From Chara braunii (Eukaryota; Streptophyta; Charophyceae; Charales; Characeae), in NCBI GenBank assembly GCA_003427395.1, contig BFEA01000362.1, forward strand, positions 1,281,258 through 1,321,910: a DNA stretch of 40,653 nt, written 5' to 3'. The notes under the pieces were generated by a model. The model was given only the letters and a program-made list of their open reading frames with translations, did no database searches and was not told the origin of the DNA. Made by a program: the position numbers and the translations under genes. This document shows, piece by piece, positions 18,961 to 29,101 of this stretch; the first letter of the stretch is position 1; every line of letters starts with the position of its first letter.

Positions 18961-19503
18961 CGGTCATGGACACTGGAAAAAAAGGAACTACTGGTATAAA
19001 CGGAGAAGACAGTCGTAATCATCTGCGATTCAGCAGGGCTGATCATTTCGGTTTCGACATCAGTCTCTGAACCGTCCGATGTTTTTTCCACAGTTAGTCC
19101 TGTTAGATCCGCCATCTCCTGCATCAGATCGGGTACGTCACCTACCGGTGCTTCGGCCTCTTGTTTAATCAAAGCAATGGTCGCTTCCATTGTTAGCAGA
19201 GATCTTGGTGGAAAAAACAGAAACATCCACATATTGTTCTGTCTGTTGGTAGCGTGCTCATAAGGAAAGCACTCCCTCGTACAAGGTGCGAGGGGGTTCC
19301 AAATCATCTGCTAGGTCAGATACTTGCAGGATGGGTTCCCCGAGGAGGGTTGAAGGACTGATCCGGGTTTCCATACGCGCGCGGGCGCTGTCTTCCGAAT
19401 CCACAGGGAAACTTCGGGCGGTTTTGGGGCACACTAGAATCTCTTTGGGGATTTTGCGCTCGAAAAGTTCAACCAGGTGCTTCCCAACAGGAAAATTGTG
19501 GCA
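18855..19503 (-). pseudogene. gypsy pol N-terminal segment before RT, domain not recognised
   Basis: Two frames read as protein: 19503 to about 19262 (ERKIPKEILVCPKTARSFP; ends at TGA) and 19307 to 18855 (MEATIALIKQEAEAPVGDV, DGSETDVETEMI). This is where the protease or protease-RT linker sits in gypsy pol. I do not see the protease DTG/DSG motif, so the protease is lost or too diverged. Confidence 0.5.
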
Positions 19504-19689
19504 AATTTTCTAACAGGATGATCACATGTAGACACCACATTTCAACCGTTGGAACTGTATTTATAAAATGTTTGGCGGGGGGGGGGTCATGTGTTCCACC
19601 AGAAGTGAAGGAAACGAACGCTGACCAAACATTGCGAAAACTGAAACTGGTGTGTCCATTTATTGAAAGGATGTTGGTCCATCTGTTGA
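19504..19689. other. non-coding junction stretch
   Basis: No gene seen. A poly(G) run lies at about 19579-19587. Confidence 0.3.
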
Positions 19690-19812
19690 CCATTTGTTGA
19701 CAACTTGTTGAAAACTTGTTGAAGACTTGTGGAGAACTTGTTGAAACGTGTTGAGAACGTGTTGAAACGTGTTGAAAACTTGTTGAAACGTGTTGAAAAC
19801 GTGTTCACCTTT
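19690..19812. repeat. TTGTTGAAAACG minisatellite
   Basis: About ten imperfect copies of an 11-12 bp unit (ACTTGTTGAAA / ACGTGTTGAAA). The phase alternates between two variants (ACTTG and ACGTG). Confidence 0.85.
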
Positions 19813-20002
19813 TGTAAAACGTTACGTTCTGTGTTGGGGGAAAAAATCGATATTTTTGGCTCATGTCGTTGATTTTTGCGGTTTCTTCCAGTCATTTTCT
19901 CCTGCTGCACGATATGATATGGTCTTTCGCAAATGTCAATCGTTGAGTCTTTCTGTACTCCTGACATGCAACGACCACAATGACTGAAGATAAAGAGAGA
20001 GT

Positions 20003-20006
<4 letters not shown>

Positions 20007-20055
<49 letters not shown>
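20007..20055. repeat. (GA)n microsatellite
   Basis: Uninterrupted GA run ending 11 bases before the first 72-bp foldback element. The complementary (CT)n lies at 20631-20699. Confidence 0.95.
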
Positions 20056-20057
<2 letters not shown>

Positions 20058-20065
20058 GGAAGCAG

Positions 20066-20137
20066 GGTTCACTACTGCGTGACACAAATTCACCAACATG
20101 GCAGTGCGAGACAGACATTGGTCCGTAGTAGCCAACC
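20066..20137. mobile_element. 72-bp foldback element, copy 1 (MITE-like)
   Basis: Terminal inverted repeats start GGTTCACTACTGCGTG and end with a degenerate complement (GTAGTAGCCAACC). Exactly 72 bp like the other three copies. It lies in a 168-bp tandem repeat. Confidence 0.65.
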
Positions 20138-20233
20138 TTTGTTTTTTATTGTTGTTGGATTGCGGTATTTCATTTTGCTGATGGACGCGTGAGGGCGCGT
20201 CGATTAAATACTGAGCTGCCCTGCTACAAGCAC

Positions 20234-20305
20234 GGTTCACTACTGCGTGACACAAATTTACCAACATGGCAGTCCGCGAGAGAGAGTGGCACGCAGTAGC
20301 GAACC
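20234..20305. mobile_element. 72-bp foldback element, copy 2 (MITE-like)
   Basis: GGTTCACTACTGCGTG at the left end and CACGCAGTAGCGAACC at the right pair over 15 of 16 positions. 72 bp, internal GAGAGAGAG. Confidence 0.75.
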
Positions 20306-20400
20306 TTTCTTTTCGAGTCTGTAGGAGTGTTATACTCCATTCTATGGACGGACGCGTGTGGGAACCTCAATTAAATGCTAAGATGACCTGCTACAAGCAC

Positions 20401-20472
20401 GGTTCACTACTGCGTGACACAAATTTAGCAACATGGTGGCATGAGAGAGAGAGTGGCACGCACTAGCCAACC
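20401..20472. mobile_element. 72-bp foldback element, copy 3 (MITE-like)
   Basis: The left end is identical to copy 2. The right end CACGCACTAGCCAACC has two to three mismatches. Copies 1-3 are spaced 168 and 167 bp. CTGCTACAAGCAC precedes copies 2 and 3, so the tandem unit is larger than the foldback. Confidence 0.7.
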
Positions 20473-20630
20473 TTGCATTGAGGACAACCACGGATGGTGT
20501 TTTTTTCATAATATAGTCGCTCTATGACCAATCACATAAAGATGAGCATTACAAGGGATTGTACAATTGTGTATCATAAATAACAGACTATATGTTGTAA
20601 AGTGACTGTTCAAGTGTCATGGTTCATAGT

Positions 20631-20633
20631 CTC

Positions 20634-20699
<66 letters not shown>
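20631..20699. repeat. (CT)n microsatellite
   Basis: Nearly pure CT run, complementary to the (GA)n at 20007-20055. Together they bracket the three foldback copies. Confidence 0.95.
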
Positions 20700-20701
<2 letters not shown>

Positions 20702-20807
20702 GGAATGACCGTGACCTTGTGTAATGAACCTTCTGATTCACAGATTCCATAATGAACCTTCTGATTCACACTATTATGTTCACCACCTCCCCTCCCCCCC
20801 CTGCTGT

Positions 20808-21330
20808 TCAAGGTCTGGCGCATAGACTTTCTGTATCCCTCTCCTCGTCTCTGCTTCTCTCATGCAGCGGTGCAATGAACTCCAAGTCGAAATCGTCATC
20901 CGTTATTGTTGTGTTGTGTGACCCACTCCTGTGGACAGAGGGCATGCTAGCTCGAAATAACACAGCAGCCTTCTTAGCAACAGATACGGCACGGTCCAAC
21001 TTGAAGATCGAAAAACTCATGACTGTATCGCGGCTGCAGACAGATGATGCGATGTCCTGGTTTATAGAGACCAATTTTCCTATCTGCTCTGCCGCTCTGC
21101 TGGTCTTTGTTGTCTGCTTGATTTCACATTGCAGAACCATCTCTGCAAAAAACAGTTACTGCAGGGTCACGCCAAGGTTTACGCCGTCCCTCCTCATCTG
21201 GAAAACCTTGGTGAGTGTCGTTTTGAAGGCTGGGGCGCCTAAAGATCGTTGCCGCTCCGTCTCCACGTTTTGTTCTCCTTCATCTCTACTCGCATCTTGT
21301 TGCGAGTAGGGAGCTGGTGATCTGTTTGCT
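20808..21330 (-). CDS. possible coding segment, unknown protein
   Basis: The minus-strand frame reads as protein, with MVLQCEIKQTTKTSRAAEQI, LVSINQDIASSVCSRDTVMS, FSIFKLDRAVSVAKKAAVLF and TITDDDFDLEFIAPL. It ends at a stop at 20808. A stop lies just before the Met at 21140; upstream, coding-like sequence continues in the same orientation (to about 21330). No family recognised. It may be the last exon of the gene at 21486-22704, which has the same strand and style. Confidence 0.4.
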
Positions 21331-21485
21331 GCGATCGTACAAGCAGGATCCTTTTTTCAGCCCAGAACCAGTGTTTCAAGTGCCATGTTATCTCTCCACA
21401 CACAGTTGTCATCATTCAGTTGCACTCCCATATGACTGCTCGAATCCCGCACTCCGCTACGTGTGATCGCAGTCCTTCCTTTGCG

Positions 21486-22704
21486 TTATCCCCTATCAGT
21501 TTGGCCGTTGTTTTGCAGCGCCGTGAAAAATCCATCCTCTGTTGGGTACAAAGTTGTGTCCTTTGCTGCTAAGAATGCAAAGGCTTTTGCGACCACCCGA
21601 AAAAGTTTGTCCTTCATTTTCTTCGAGAATATGCCGCTTTCTTGATTGCCTTGTTGTTGTTCTCCCCTGCTCGCGCACACTTTTCTTTGCGAGTTCGTGC
21701 CATCTGCTGGAAAACACACATTACAACGCACATAATAATATTATGAACTCGGCATTTCGCACCCATTTTCGCACCTGCCAAATTCCACAGCCCGTTTCAA
21801 CTGTTCGTTCATCACAGCGACATCCTCGCATTAAGGAAATGTCATCACTTTGCGTCGTTACCACATAATCGTTGTGCAAGAGGAGCAACCTCAGCACATT
21901 TTGTTTACCTTTTTTAACTCCGTTGTCGTGCCTCACTAGTTGTTTGTCAATGGAGGGCGCGTCGGCTGCGCCTCCCTCGCCTCCACTTTCGGGTTCCCTC
22001 GTGCGTCGCGTTCTTCTCGAAGATGGGGAACTCCCTCTTCCGTCCGCGCTTCTATCGTCTTCGCCTGCCCCGTCACAGCCCTCGTCCTGCGCTACGCCGT
22101 CGCTGCTCCTGCCGTCCTCGTCATCAGCGTCGTGGGTGTTGCAAGAATGTCCGTCGGAAGTTTCACTGTCACCTCCCTCATCACTTGTTGCCTCGTTCTC
22201 CTCCCCGTCAGACTTTTCTGATCTGGAATGGTCATGTTCCTCTTCTGCTTCCTCTCAGGTGGCGCTGTGCATATCGTTCGAGGCTCTCAGATCGATCATC
22301 TCCACCATTCTGTCCTTTTTGTACGTGATTCTCTTCTTTGTCTTGCGGTGCACCTTTGACATTCCGTCTTCCTGCGACCTCTTCTCGGGGGCCTTGGGTG
22401 GACGGTTCTCGACGCCGCTAGCACAATTCCGTGGGGCAGGAGTCGCAGGGGGTGACTCGTTGCGTTCTTTCAGCTTTGAAACTCCCCTCTGACTTGATGG
22501 GAGAGAAACTTTTGATCCATTTCTGCGGCTGTTGGTCCGCTCCATTTTTGCATTCTGGGATCCGCTTCTGCGATGCTCTCTCCTTTCTTTTTTCTTATCA
22601 GCCTTGCATTTCTTCCTCCTCTTGTCCTTCTTTCCCACGACCTTCAAAGACCTGCACAAATCGTCGTATTTTGGCTGTGGAGCCATGACCTTTTTTCCCC
22701 ACAT
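21486..22704 (-). CDS. unknown protein: basic N-terminal half, acidic Ser-rich middle, possible introns
   Basis: One minus-strand frame from ATG at 22704 (or the in-frame Met at MAPQPKYDDL) stays open to 21721 apart from one TGA at 22255-22257. The first half is very basic (KKDKRRKKCKADKKKERREH, nuclear-localisation-like). After the TGA the frame is acidic and Ser-rich (SDEGGDSETSDG, DGAGEDDRSADG), then NDYVVTTQSDDISLMRGCRC and ERTVETGCGIWQ. After Q a CAG/GTGCGA donor-like site and a TGTGTTTTCCAG acceptor-like site (about 21715) could remove a short intron, leading to MARTRKEKCARAG. A neighbouring frame (KLFRVVAKAFAFLAAKDTTL) continues to 21486. No family recognised. It directly follows the transposase and may be the element's second protein. 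Confidence 0.45.
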
Positions 22705-22707
22705 ACA

Positions 22708-24254
22708 TCAAAAGCCCTTGCCTGTCGACCGCGGTATAATATTAGAAATAAGGAACACGCACACTGTCATCACAGACCGGTTTTGCTTCGCCTCGAACCG
22801 TCCCTCCCTCGAAAAAAAGTCGCTGTCAGTGGCCACCGGCAACACAAGTTGGGGGTATGTTCGCGTGCATCTTTCACTAACGCTTTGCAACCTTGCATCT
22901 TGTTCCTTCAAGATCTGTGTTTGTGGTAAGTGCGGCAACTTCTCAAAGGCTGTGGTCTTGAATGCGTCAATCATATGCAGGAATATGTCGTGCTCGATTG
23001 TGTGCATACGGTCTGGTTGAAATGCTAGGTGGTAGTCTAGCTGAGGATCGTCACCATTGGGGCCCCTGTAGAACCCCCAAAGACCGTTTTGTTGAACATG
23101 CCTATGCATGTTCAACTCAACATTCGTGCTTCCGCTGCACGGCGAACGTTGATGTCGTCGGCGGTGAACACATCTGCTGTGAGGTGTGTTTCCAATGTTT
23201 GTGATCTCCTGCAGTCTATGAAATCGGCTATGACATCTAAATAGTTTTTGGACACGGTGCATGTCGGACATACACCAAACTTCACAGTTGCAAGCGCATA
23301 TCGTTCTGGGTAGTCCTGCATATAGTTGAGGAGGAAAGGGTGGACAAATATGTCCCCGAACCGCGTTGTCGGTATCATTATTCCGTCATGAGATGCCTCC
23401 TTCGCAGACTGCAACACCACTGAAAGGGCCTTGTGCAAAATGATGGTCTTTCGCTTTCTGAATGCGGTGGACTGCAGACTCCATCCTTTGTCACGCGAAC
23501 CATGATGAAGCACAGGAAGATAGGCCAGTAGTGTGGCTTCGGATGCGTGGTCGGCTAGTGACATCATCAGAGGGTACGCCGTCTGTTTTTGACGACCGTC
23601 AGTATGTGTCTTGTCGGAATACAATGAAAGAGGGATAACATAACGTGGATTACCATTGCCGTCCATACCTTTGTCCGCTCGAATGATCGACTGGATGTGA
23701 TAACTTAGCGCCCCACTGCGTGGGCCGGATATACTGAGGTGCTCTGACGGCGGAGACACTTCTAGAGAAGACACCGTCTCGCATTTCTGTAATGTGATAT
23801 GAAAAATCGACAGAAATGTCGTTCACAAGTCGCGGTGCCACAAGATGGCGTGCACTTCCCGTGGCCAGTCGTCACAACGTAGATCCAACGTTTTCCATCC
23901 AATAGCCTCTGCTAGATTCCCTGCCCATGTCAAACACTCTCGACTACTACAATACACGATGTCTCTCATGCAGAATCTTGGGTCCGTGAGAAGTGATAAG
24001 AGAGCATAGATGCTCTGCGACATACCGACGCCGCACCTGGCGGAGAAACTCAGTGCCGCCAGCTTGCGAGAGCTGTCAAAAGATTCGACAGGCTGCGGTT
24101 GCTGCTCTTCAAATGTCCCGCCCTCCCCGTCTACATTCTCGGGGGCCCGGACGTCCTCGCTCTCATCGCTCACAAGATTCACTGCACCTATACTTGATGG
24201 TCCAGCGTCATCGACTACACCCATCTCCAAGCCATGTGTTTTTTCGTCCGTCAC
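22708..24254 (-). pseudogene. Plavaka/KDZ-like DNA transposase, broken
   Basis: Piece 1 (24254-23823) has an acidic leader, then helical sequence (IYALLSLLTDPRFCMRDIVY, LTWAGNLAEAIGWKTLDL) and a terminal LWHRDL. Piece 2 (23774-23112) has the best family signal: IPLSLYSDKTHTDG, QTAYPLMMSLADHA, LLAYLPVLHH, VHPFLLNYMQDYPERYALA and a Cys pair GVCPTC, the order seen in Plavaka transposases of fungi (SDKT, AYP, YLP, DYPE, CPTC). Piece 3 (to 22708) continues with GLWGFYRGPNG, YHLAFQPDRMHTIEHDIFLH and FSREGRFEAKQNRSVM. The frame changes near 23800 and 23105 are indels or introns. The leading catalytic residues cannot be assigned with certainty. Terminal inverted repeats were not found. Confidence 0.65.
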
Positions 24255-25119
24255 GGCCGGGCATGCCCTCGCACAATGTTAGTTCAAAGTTCGTAATGAC
24301 ATGAAAGGCCTGCCAAAGTCGCACACCCGTGGACCGCTGTCCATTTTCTGTGCACGCAGTGCATTCCAAAAACAAACACAACGATGTGGACAATGTTTTC
24401 ATTAGCATTTTGTACATCGGTTCAGGTCGTTAAAATTATAAGTTGCAGAGCATATTTTGTTACATTGTGTAAGTGTCACACATCCTCTTCTTTGTGAGAA
24501 AGAGATAAAGAGGGAGTACTGATTGCCGTTTTTTGTACGAATGGTCTGTGTCACTGATCCCAAGTGACAAAGATTAGTAGTCAACCGTGCGACACGATAA
24601 TTTATATGCCATGACAGGTTCTATGGTCGTGTAGGAAGAGGCAACGACTTACGCATCGTACATGATATATGACACAACATTCATCACTACGTTTGTGCGG
24701 CTGCCTAAGTTCGTAACTATCCATCCACGACGTTTGTGAATGTGGTATGTGTTTTTCATGTCCGCGTGAAAATGATTGCACCTCGACACCTCATCCGACC
24801 TCCGCACAAACTTCCAAAACATTTCACAACCTACTACATTTGAATTTAAATTACAGAGAATGCAAAAAAAAACACAACATACACACATTGGTCATCACAG
24901 GGTGTCTGATGTGTCTCACGTACTCCAAAAGGCAACAAATTATGACATACATCGTAACAATCATCAAATGATTGAAATATTGTTCAATCTTGTGTCTGCA
25001 CGCTGTAGTGAACCACATGTACTTGGAGAGGCAAACAACAGGCAACATTAAATGTAACCCACAGATGGATGTAGAGGTTCTAATATAGCTACAACTCGAC
25101 ATATGAGAAAGAGAGAGAA

Positions 25120-25120
<1 letters not shown>
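24255..25120. other. non-coding stretch
   Basis: No gene recognised. A half-copy of the 72-bp foldback family (CACGCTGTAGTGAACC) ends at 25014 without a partner 72 bp upstream. Confidence 0.35.

Positions 25121-25121
<1 letters not shown>

Positions 25122-25158
<37 letters not shown>
25122..25158. repeat. (TA)n microsatellite
   Basis: Pure TA run, followed by GA repeats (25167-25180) that lead straight into the fourth foldback copy. Confidence 0.95.
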
Positions 25159-25162
<4 letters not shown>

Positions 25163-25185
25163 GACAAAGAGAGAGAGAGAGAAGA

Positions 25186-25257
25186 GGTTCACTAGTGCGG
25201 GCCAAAACGACAAGAAACAGCACCGATGGACACTGATATGGCACGCAGTAGTGAACC
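25186..25257. mobile_element. 72-bp foldback element, copy 4 (MITE-like), isolated
   Basis: GGTTCACTAGTGCGGGCC at the left and GGCACGCAGTAGTGAACC at the right pair over about 16 of 18 positions. Exactly 72 bp and 4.7 kb from the tandem copies. The interior differs from copies 1-3, so ends and length are conserved, not the middle. It abuts a (GA)n run, as copy 1 does. Confidence 0.75.
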
Positions 25258-25319
25258 CGACCATCGTTGAAATTGAGGCAGACATAGAGGGATGTACATG
25301 TTGAGGGATGCATGCCCGT

Positions 25320-25804
25320 TATCATCCCTCATGTCTAACATGGTCTGTCGTGGTGTGCGGGTGTGTCTCCGGTCGCTGTCGTGGCCGAGCACTAACTATT
25401 GCGTCTTCTGTTGACAAGCCGGGGTACAATGTCTCTCCCCAAGCTGTCGCCATTGCGCCGTGTGTGAGGCAACTCATGTTGACTCCTCATGTCAGTGACG
25501 TTGCTAGCACAGCCTCTCTATTGACCAGAACAAATCATCCCTTGCCAACACGTGACCACTTTTTTCCCTTGTTGCATGATTTCATTATGCTGGTCACTGC
25601 GGCATACTGTAGTGCACCATCTAGTGTTGCCTCCTTCATCACAACACGTAGCACTTTGTGCGGAGGCGAGCCTGCAGATAAAAGAAAAAAATATGGGATA
25701 TTTATTGCTTCAAGAAGGTACTGCCCCTTATGCTCGACCCGCTCCCAGCAGATGAAACGTAAATAGACCGTCGTTTTGTTGTTTTCACTCAGGTAGCAGC
25801 ACAA
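25320..25804 (-). pseudogene. possible coding remnant, unknown protein
   Basis: The minus-strand frame from 25804 to 25535 reads GQYLLEAINIPYFFLLSAGS, PPHKVLRVVMKEATLDGALQ, YAAVTSIMKSCNKGKKWSRV, then a stop. After it, REAVLATSLT, MSCLTHGAMATAWGETLYPG and LSTEDAIVSARPR continue in like style with another stop. The composition is protein-like but no family is recognised. It could be a further exon or relic of the gene type seen at 20.8-22.7 kb. Confidence 0.35.
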
Positions 25805-26300
25805 GTCTCGCCAAAAGTGAAGTCAGATACATACTGGAAAGAGCTGGCTGGCAGGTTGCTCCCCGTCTCCCACGCTGAGTTAGATTGTAAACTGTCAAGA
25901 ATCTTCTTCTAAAAAATGGAAAAAAAAAGTGAATAGGGAAACCAAGCTCTGAACGTGATTGCCCTCACATTCATTGAATCCGACGCAGAATTGCAGTCAG
26001 ATACATTGTGGAGAGAACGACAACGTTATACTGGAGCCCTGAAACCGAAAAGGCTAGCAGCCATTGAATGCTCCCCGTATCTGACGGGGAGTCAGATTAC
26101 AAACTGCCAAAGATCTTCTTCTCAAAAAAGAAAAAAGAAAAGAAAAAAGGGTGAAAGGAAAACCAACCTCTAACCGTGATCGCACTTCGATTCATCCACC
26201 ACGGCACAAAAGTGAAGAAGCAACATGCGTTTTGGAAAGTGGCAACGTTACAGTAAAGCCCTGAAGATGGAAGGGCTGGCAGACACTCATCAGAAACGAA
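25780..26300. repeat. imperfect tandem repeat, about 211 bp, two to three units
   Basis: CTTCTTCTaAAAAA recurs at about 25902 and 26112. GTCAGATACAT, GACAACGTTA or GGCAACGTTACA, AGCCCTGAA and GAAACCAA words recur in order. Diverged. No coding potential. Confidence 0.55.
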
Positions 26301-27117
26301 AATAAATAAATAAATAAAAAAAAGCGAGTATGCTTCCCCCCCCCAAAAAACAAAAAGAAAAAAGACTCTCCGTTTTTCTTTTCTCACATTCCCGTTCCTC
26401 TTCTTTTCTATCTTTTCCTCCCACGCGTTTCCACATTGCACAGAACCAGGACATCTTACAACCCTTTTGCTCTGTTCTATGGGGCCATCAACTCCTTCCC
26501 CCATTGTCATGCCAAGCCTTTGTCGAACCCCATAAATCGCGGCGCGTTAACAGGAAAGCCCCGCGGCCGATGTATGGGCCAAATACTGGTGGTTTATCAA
26601 CAAAACTCCTCTACCAGGGGAAATCATCACTAAAACCTAACTCTTATTTGGTAACAAATTCCCTATTCGTATGGTGCGCAGATCGATGATGGCGAATGTG
26701 GTCATCCACCTGGAGGAAAAAGCTGGAAATTTTATTTTCCAATCATTGATGCGAGAATCGAGGCCGGGACAACGGATTTGCTCACATAGGCAGGGGTCAG
26801 ATGCTTCAACCTGGAGGCGGTCATAGAAAGTAACTCCCAAGAGCTAGATGTCATTGCTTTGCCACCTCAAATCTCTGTGCTGGTACTTCTCCAATTGAAC
26901 GACTCGATGCCGGAACAACAAAATCTGCACTCTAGTTTCCTCTCCGAAGCGTTGGTGGGAGGCTCGGTGCGCAAGGCATATTCAGGGTCGGCTTCAATAG
27001 CTGGGCCAAGTACAACGGATTTTTGTCCATCAAATGTTCTGGCCCTCGGATTAAGGAGGTTTCTCGATGTAGATCTTAGAGGGCTACTTTTTTCCCTTTG
27101 GGATTGTGCTTAATGCG
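26301..27117. other. non-coding stretch
   Basis: Poly(A)/poly(C)-rich start, then no recognisable gene. Short open frames here have no family signal. Confidence 0.3.
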
Positions 27118-27235
27118 CACCTTTTTTGGGGGTGTAATTGCTAGGAATGGGACACTGGACGCGGTTTCCAGTAGTGCTCTATAATTTATTTGGGCATTTG
27201 TCCCCGCACTTCTGGGTCGAATTGTGAGGTGGTAG
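27118..27235 (+). mobile_element. 3'-end remnant of a third LINE copy
   Basis: GGTTTCCAGTAG near 27160 and GGGTcGAATTGTGAGGT at about 27213-27230 match the 3' region of the LINE at 33.6-36.7 kb (GGTTTCCAGTAG in the 198-bp repeat, GAATTGTGAGGTC at 36678-36690), in the same order. No ORF remains with it. Confidence 0.5.
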
Positions 27236-27779
27236 GGAACTCCGAGCGCTATTTTGGTGGTGCTAACACACTGCTCGAAATAGTTGTCGTCTCTACAATA
27301 CGGCGTCGTCTTCGTCAACTCCCAGGTGGCAAAGACGCCCCCCTCCTGCTGTAGTTGGTCTACCGTGGTTAGAAGTGCTCCACCGCTCCCCCTTTCGGGG
27401 AAGCAACTGCTCAACAGTGAACAGGGTGGAAGTCTTCCAAGCGGGGCTCAAAGTTTTCCTTAGTCCGACTGTTCTGATGCCGATGTGCGAACTGAACGAA
27501 GAAGCATAGTCAATCTTACACAACGTGACGTTTTGAGGTTTCTATAGCTAAGCGATCACTCCACTAAAAAATGATGCTTGAGTATTCTGAATTTGTTTTT
27601 AATTTATTGAGGCCTTATATATAATTAATATAAATAATGCAGGAGATTGATTTGTACCTAACATGACTTCTAATCGAACCCAATCGCAAAATTTACAATC
27701 AAGGGTTATGGATACAGAACCGAACCTTCCTAACTTATAGGCGGCAAGAGCATCCAATTCGGATCCGACAACGAAATGA
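27236..27779. other. non-coding stretch
   Basis: No gene recognised. AT-rich from about 27570. Confidence 0.3.
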
Positions 27780-28013
27780 AATTACACAACTAAAGAAAAG
27801 ACTTACATTAAAGAATTGTTGGACGCGTGCTTTCACGATGGTCTCCTCCCCTCAGGACTTTGTATCGGGACGACTGAACTAGGAGAAGACTTTGCTCGGT
27901 TGGATCTAGATGAAGAGTTTGGGGACGCACAAACGGAGTGGCTTAGAGACCACGAAGTTACGGTCCAACATTATCAGGAAGCGGAAAACTTATCTAACTA
28001 TATTAAAAAATAA
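27780..28013 (+). CDS. small unidentified open frame
   Basis: Open from 27780 to TAA 28011-28013 without an ATG, so partial if real. It encodes an acidic, protein-like segment (TYIKELLDACFHDGLLPSGL, EFGDAQTEWLRDHEVTV). It lies about 650 bp before the LINE ORF1-like frame and could be its 5' piece. No family recognised. Confidence 0.3.
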   Translation, partial: NYTTKEKTYIKELLDACFHDGLLPSGLCIGTTELGEDFARLDLDEEFGDAQTEWLRDHEVTVQHYQEAENLSNYIKK

Positions 28014-28317
28014 TTGATTCGAGTTTACGAGAACTCCTGGTATGATAGCGTGGATATCGATCTAAACACGAAATGAGGTCGATATCAAAATGAGGGAAAA
28101 AATATTGCCACGTACGTGGCAAGTACCAAGGAAATTGCAGACTGCAACAGAAAAATTCCCACGAAAAATGAAAGTTGAAAAAACATTCCATAATTAAAAA
28201 ATCCTTCATATTTATAAATTATTATTCCAATGTTTGTCCAATTCTAAAATTTCGAGTTTGATTTGATAAGCTCCCGTCTAAATATGAGTTTTCCCTCCCA
28301 ACTACATCTATTTGTCC
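28014..28317. other. AT-rich stretch without a gene
   Basis: No gene or repeat identified apart from a short inverted pair (CCACGTACGTGG near 28109). Confidence 0.3.
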
Positions 28318-28494
28318 AAGATGGAATGAAAGTTTGGATGAGTTCATGCAATGTTTTAATTAAACTTTCATTCTATTACAACAAATATTTTCTTATTTAA
28401 ATTGGGTTAACCTAGTTATGACTAAAAATCCTTACTTAGAATGACAGTCCAATTAAAATATTTCATGAACCCATCCAGACTTCCATTCCATCTT
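28318..28494. mobile_element. MITE-like inverted-repeat element, about 177 bp
   Basis: The left arm 28318-28376 (AAGATGGAATGAAAGTTTGG...) pairs with the right arm 28437-28494 (ends CCATTCCATCTT) along about 58 positions with scattered mismatches, enclosing a 60-bp AT-rich centre. AAGATGGAATGAAAaTTTG recurs at about 28588, so the motif is present more than once. Target duplications not clear. Confidence 0.65.
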
Positions 28495-28663
28495 TAGCAT
28501 GCAGCTCAAATAAGAAGGGATACCCTATTCTTGGAAGGAAAGTTTTCAAGTAAGACGAAAAATTTTAAAATTGGAATGACATTTCTAAAGATGGAATGAA
28601 AATTTGAAATTTAGAATGTAATTTTACTATAGAATGAATATTTAATTCTGGGAAATTTTTCTA

Positions 28664-29101
28664 TTGTGGTTGAGACAAGAGGGCGGTGTGGCATTACAGT
28701 TGAAGGGAAAATCGTATGATATCTCCTTCTTACTGTGGATGGACCTGGCGGAGATGAAATTCTTCAAAAGTACCGGGAAACCCAAGAGACTTTGGGTATG
28801 TTGCTTGAACGTTTCTTTGCAACTTATGGCAGCTCTTCACATCGTGGTAGAGCAAAGTTTTGAGAAGGTTGTTAAACTGCACCCATTTGAAAAAGTTTCT
28901 GATGAGCCAGAGTTGGGTAATGTTCGTTTTGATCAGGAACCGCTGGCCGAACTTCGTGTAAAAAGGGAAATAATTGTGGGTATTCCAAAAAATGGGGAAT
29001 ACCACATTGAGGTAATATCTCCAGCCACACCATGGTGGAATATACTATCACACAAAAATGGATGCGTGTTGTTTGGCGAAGAAATCGGATCCGTTTGCTG
29101 A
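28664..29101 (+). pseudogene. LINE ORF1-like fragment
   Basis: 146 codons from about 28664 to TGA 29099-29101: GKSYDISFLLWMDLAEMKFF, FEKVVKLHPFEKVSDEPELG, ELRVKREIIVGIPKNGEYHI. Protein-like, with no named domain I can identify. ORF1 by position ahead of the endonuclease. Confidence 0.4.

Larger units (their letters stand above)
15792..19503 (-). mobile_element. Ty3/gypsy-type retrotransposon, pol region, decayed
   Basis: Order on the minus strand: unidentified N-terminal pol segment, reverse transcriptase, RNase H, PHD finger, integrase. RT-RNaseH-integrase order is diagnostic of Ty3/gypsy rather than Ty1/copia. The frame is broken by at least four stops and several shifts. No gag is joined to its 5' side; at 19503 the coding sequence gives way to unrelated DNA and a minisatellite. 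No LTR pair was found, so both ends are probably lost. Confidence 0.9.

Noticed and set aside
20066-20472. tRNA genes (72-nt length)
   Set aside because: No A/B box, no cloverleaf. The ends pair as a simple foldback.
20752-21309. 185-codon + strand frame
   Set aside because: Antisense of the more protein-like minus frame (20808-21330). No family signal.
21872-22492. 206-codon + strand frame, Ser/Pro/Leu-rich
   Set aside because: It is the antisense shadow of the acidic and basic minus-strand protein. Composition mirrors it and no domain is visible.
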